Shown here one piece after another: positions 60,402 through 64,000 of a DNA stretch of 64,000 nt. The translations under genes were made by a program, and so were the position numbers. The stretch is from Codonopsis lanceolata (taxonomy: Eukaryota > Streptophyta > Magnoliopsida > Asterales > Campanulaceae). Location of the stretch: positions 12,004,828-12,068,827 of the forward strand of contig CM028378.1 of assembly GCA_013146195.2 (NCBI GenBank), written 5' to 3'. Numbering within the stretch: the stretch's first letter is position 1; each line of letters starts with the position of its first letter. The notes under the pieces were generated by a model. That model had not been told where the DNA came from. It did no database searches and saw nothing but the letters and a program-made list of their open reading frames with translations.

Positions 60402-61350
60402 ATTTTAGGGGAAACTTCTGGCCGGTCCCTTTTTCTATGTTTTTAATCTCAAAAGTTCACCGTTCTTTTTTTAACCATAAAAAATCACTTTTCGAAATAT
60501 TATTCCAAAAATGTCATCGTCTTCTTCAACAGCTCCGGCAACACACTTTGGATTCAAAAATCACGATTGTACGCAACGAGAGGGCGGCGCCCTCGAAAGG
60601 TAAACGAGTTTTTTGATTCATGAAATACGAAGGCATAGAAGGATGAATGATTTTTCAGTTGGGACGAAGGCAGAGAAGGATGAGAAAGAAGAAGGCTTAC
60701 GACGGAGAAAGATTGAAGAAGAAAGTCGAAGACGCAAACTGATTTTTTTATGCTATTGTATCGCGGTGCAAAAATGAATTAGATAATATTTTTGCACTGC
60801 GTTTCAAAGTTTAATTTCCTAGTCTATTTTTGCACCGCAATTCATAAATTTCATTGTATTATTTTTGTACCGCGATTCAAAGTTTAATTTCATAGTCTAT
60901 TTTTGCACCGCGATTCATAAATTTCATTGTATTATTTTTACACCGCGGTTCAAAGTTTAATTTCTTAATCTATTTTTGCACCGCAATTCATAAATTTAAT
61001 TATATTAATTTTGCATCGCGATTCAATGTTTAATTTCCTATTATATTTTTGCATCGCGATTCATAAATTTCATTGTATTATTTTTGCACCACGGTTCAAA
61101 GTTTAATTTCCTAGTCTACTTTTGTAACGCGATTCATAAATTTCATTGCATTAATTTTTACACCACGGTTCAATAGTTTAATTATCTAGTTTAATTGTAA
61201 CGTGGTGTAAAAAATAATGACATCCGAAGCACGCATACGACTCATTAAGGGTATCGTAGTCATTTTGTTACAAAAAATGACTTTTTTTGGTTGGAAAAAA
61301 AAATACTATAACGATTAAAAACTTAAAAAATGGACCGGTCCGCAATTTTT
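60402..61350. mobile_element. TIR-family element, left member of an inverted pair
   Basis: The left end GGGGAAACTTCTGGCCGGTCCC is followed by ~230 bp repeated in inverted orientation at 62300-62565 (sharing CACTTTGGATTCAAAAATCA and GATTCATGAAATACGA). The right end is the complement of AAAAATTGCGGACCGGTCC. It contains the 73-bp array at 60789-61225. Confidence 0.7.
60789..61225. repeat. Six tandem units of 72-74 bp with CGCGA cores
   Basis: Unit starts are at 60789, 60862, 60935, 61009, 61081 and 61155. Each unit has two half-units: TTTTTGCACCGCGGTTCAAAG and TTTTTGCACCGCGATTCATAA. The core therefore repeats about every 36 bp. Confidence 0.9.
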
Positions 61351-61629
61351 CATATATTTTAATCAAGCCAACCCTAAAATATGTACATTAGTGCATGTAG
61401 GGAACCCAAGCCGACAAAATCCCCAATACATTTGAACGATACAGCCTTTTAAGCAAAGATGAAATACCCTCCTCTTGATCGTCTGGTTGTTGACACTTGG
61501 GCCCTTCTTAGTACAGATTGGTCCAAGCCCTAAGACCGATAACCTCATGCTTAGGACCACGGCCAGGTCTAGGCTTGTGAGTAGGCTCAGACTAGGCTAT
61601 GTCAGGGCTTGGGCATCGGACAAACTTAG
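61351..61629. other. GC-richer spacer between the inverted pair
   Basis: ~280 bp with AAGCCAACCCTAAAAT at the left and GGCTTGGGC-type sequence at the right. It may itself be a small hAT-like insertion. No gene seen. Confidence 0.4.
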
Positions 61630-62565
61630 AAAAATTGTGGGCCGGTCCACTTTTTAAAATATTTAATCGCTAGATACACAATTTTTATTTTCAATCGAAA
61701 AAAATCACTTTTGGTGGTAAAATAAGTATAATACCCTTAATGAACTGTATACGCGTTACAATTAAACTTTATGAATCGCGGTAGAACAATTTTACATGAA
61801 CAAAACTTTTGAACCGCGGTACAACTTTTGAAAGGTTGTTAAAGTGCAAAAAATTAATTAATTTTCAATAAATTACAATATAAAGTGCAAATATATCGCG
61901 GTGCAACAATTTTAAAAAAGAATCGCGGTGCAAAACTATGCTAGCTTTTTGAATTTGTAAATCGCGGAACAAAACTATGCTAGCTTTTGAATTTGTAAAT
62001 CGCGATGCAAAGATTTCTGAATCGCAATTGGAAAAGGTTGTGAAAGTGCAAAAAATAATTAATTTTTAATAAATTACAGTATAAAGTGCAAATATTTCAC
62101 GGTGCAACAATTTTAGATGAATCAAACTTTTGAACCGCGGTGCAAAAATAATGCAATGAAATTTATGAATCGTGGTACAAAAGCATAAATAACAAGTTTA
62201 CGTCCTCCACGTTCTTCTTCAATCTCTTCCGTCATAAGTTTTCTTTTTTCTCCTCTTTCGTCTAAACTGAAAAATCCTTTCAACCCAATATAGATCTGTT
62301 ATAGTTTCGTATTTCATGAATCAAAAAAATTGTTTACCTTTAGAGGTCGTTGCCCCCTCGACCTAACCGGACAGGACGATCCCCCTTTCGTTGCGCACAA
62401 TCGTGATTTTTGAATCCAAAGTGTATTGTCAGAGCTGTAGAAAAAGACTATGTCATTTTAAAACAATATTTTAAAAAATGGTCTTTTGCGGCTGAAAAAA
62501 AAAACAGTGGACTTTGGGATTAGAAACTTTAAAAAAGGAACCGGCCAGAATTTTTCTCGACAAAC
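61630..62565. mobile_element. TIR-family element, right member of an inverted pair
   Basis: A reversed relative of 60402-61350. It starts AAAATTGTGGGCCGGTCCAC, carries an array of CGCGGTGCAA/CGCGATGCAA cores (61780-62180), and ends with the complement of GAGAAAAATTCTGGCCGGTTCC. Confidence 0.7.
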
Positions 62566-62667
62566 TTTGTTAACCTTGTTAGTCTGTGGGTGGAGACCGG
62601 AGAGTCATACCTACTACTCTTTGTGTGCCAAGTCCCAACTAATGAGTAAGTCATGGTGCTAAGAAGA

Positions 62668-63000
62668 TTTGAATTAGGGAGAAATTCGAGCCGGTCTCCT
62701 GTGATGAAATTATAATTGGAAAAGTCCATGATATTTGTTTTCAAGTGCTAAAGTATACTTTTTGGGATAAAATAACGAAGATACCCTTAATGAATTAACA
62801 AACAAGCGCACAAAGACCACGCCCAAAATTGGGCATCACACAAAAAGTCGTGCATCGCAATGAAATATTGAAGTTCCACCAAAATTGGGCATCGCAATGA
62901 AAAAACGGGCGTCGCGATAGACAATTGAATTTCATCCAAATTTTGCATCGCAATGTAAAACGTTGGGCATCGCAACCTCCGATGCTCGGATCGAAATCTA
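62668..63000. mobile_element. Partial TIR-family element with GCATCGCAATG array
   Basis: Left end GGGAGAAATTCGAGCCGGTCTCC, then GGGCATCGCAATGAAA-type cores spaced irregularly (roughly 20-60 bp) at 62820-62970. No right end found before the window edge. Confidence 0.55.
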
Positions 63001-64000
63001 CGATGTATAATTGTAGATCGAAGAAATAAGAAAATGAAGAATTTAGCCCAAACAAACCTTTAACGATTTCTCAACATGGAGTAGGATTTCTGAAGACAAA
63101 AGGCTTGTATAAAATGCCTATAGGAGGGGGGAGGAAAATACCAAGCTTTTTCACGCATCTGTCAAGCAAGCCCACGAAAAATGTTGCATCCATCGTACTA
63201 TCTATACATATATAAAAGAAGAGGTGTGATTTTTGGAAAGTTCCCGCCAAAATGCACTTGCCAAAATTGACAACACTTCTACATTGTATATGTGTCATTA
63301 ATGCATTGGGAAATGAAACGAATTTGTAATCAAAATTAATTAGATAAATAAATCTGAAAACTTTTGACATTCATTCTTTGACTTAAGACAATTGACAACC
63401 ACATATACCAAACTATTTCAACCTCATTCACATCCGGCAATATAAAAAATAGTTATGATTTTTTTTTAACTATATTGAAATTTCAATGAGCTAATAAATA
63501 ATTATTTATTTCAATTGTTGAATTTAATAATCGCTTATCAATTGAATGATAAATGAATAAATTATCAAAACAATTACATGAATTATCATTGAAGATTAAT
63601 TTCTTCAGCTGTAATTGGACGCCTAAGGGAGTTAGACAATTCCTTAGCTTTTCTCTTATCGAGCAGTTTTCAAAGATAAAACAACTATAAATTTGTTACA
63701 ATTTTGTTTGTTGAACATCATTGCTAAAAACAACTGAGGATAACATACCAATATAGAAGAAATCTATATAAAATGCCTCCCTCTCTCATTTTTCTTAGAG
63801 ATATCAGCCAGACCAAGGGTAAGACTAGATAACTCAACGGTTTTAATGCAAAATATATATATTACAATGTGATCACGCAAAAAATGTGGTGATCTTGTCG
63901 TGTTGTGTCCGGGGTACCGAAAGTAACGTCGTGTTAGTGTCGCCGAAGTCGTGGTCCGGCGGTGGTCGTCGCGGTAGGATATCTAGCATGTGAACTCTGC
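63001..64000. other. Intergenic, possible promoter at the right edge
   Basis: No complete gene. TATATAAAA at 63766, followed by a CT-rich stretch and AAGG|GTAAGA near 63819, could be a plus-strand promoter and first exon of a gene to the right. This is weak and rests on signals alone. Confidence 0.25.

Noticed and set aside
60402..62565. A single 2.16-kb element with very long TIRs
   Set aside because: Internal terminus-like sequences at about 61330 and 61640 fit two inverted elements better, though one element cannot be fully excluded.
62795..63370. Overlapping minus-strand frames near the right edge
   Set aside because: They run through the GCATCGCAATG array and low-complexity AT-rich DNA and have no protein-like pattern.

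Overview
The window is plant nuclear DNA, almost certainly from a eudicot. It is AT-rich, has genes with many small GT-AG introns, and is packed with plant-type transposable elements: a Sirevirus and another Ty1/copia element, an L1-type LINE, an Athila-like Ty3/gypsy remnant, Stowaway, Tourist-like, hAT-like and Mutator-like MITEs, and several long (TA)n tracts. I cannot name the species.

Only two host genes look intact, both on the minus strand. One encodes the nuclear-transport GTPase Ran (19404-22655), with eight coding exons whose first holds only the ATG and which together give 221 residues. The other encodes a secreted DUF642 cell-wall protein (31784-34807), with three exons giving 373 residues. 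Two host-gene fragments are dead: a VAP/MSP-domain piece inside a retroelement (29912-30076) and the heme-binding end of a CYP86/CYP96-like P450 directly behind an LTR (30949-31195).

Layout. 1-10231: minus-strand Sirevirus with 5' LTR, gag, pol and an envelope-like gene, all broken; its 3' LTR lies left of the window. 10232-18301: a plus-strand L1 LINE cut into by the Sirevirus and by a defective copia element (11423-about 17388). 18302-22987: Ran. 22988-25037: a 2-kb element with long terminal inverted repeats (TIRs), holding a gene-like fragment. 25105-25655: a hAT-like MITE. 27678-31195: LTR-element remnants and the gene fragments. 31784-34807: the DUF642 gene. 38542-41361: an Athila-like remnant reduced to gag between two truncated LTRs, with a perfect target duplication. 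42598-49860: TIR elements and a degenerate 1.45-kb repeat array. 49983-51490: a GC-richer, LTR-like island. 51504-57893: MITEs. 58410-63000: a cluster of related TIR elements filled with short CGATGCA/GCACCGCGA arrays.

The most unusual signal is a short, partly self-complementary motif (CAATGTAGCTTC ... GAAGCTACATTG) that recurs at nine places in the one Sirevirus. It sits in the LTR, gag, pol linkers, the pol-env spacer and env. It is read in more than one frame and also lies in non-coding DNA, so selection or spread seems to act on the nucleic acid rather than the peptide. The inverted pair of array-bearing TIR elements at 60402-62565 is a second structure worth attention.
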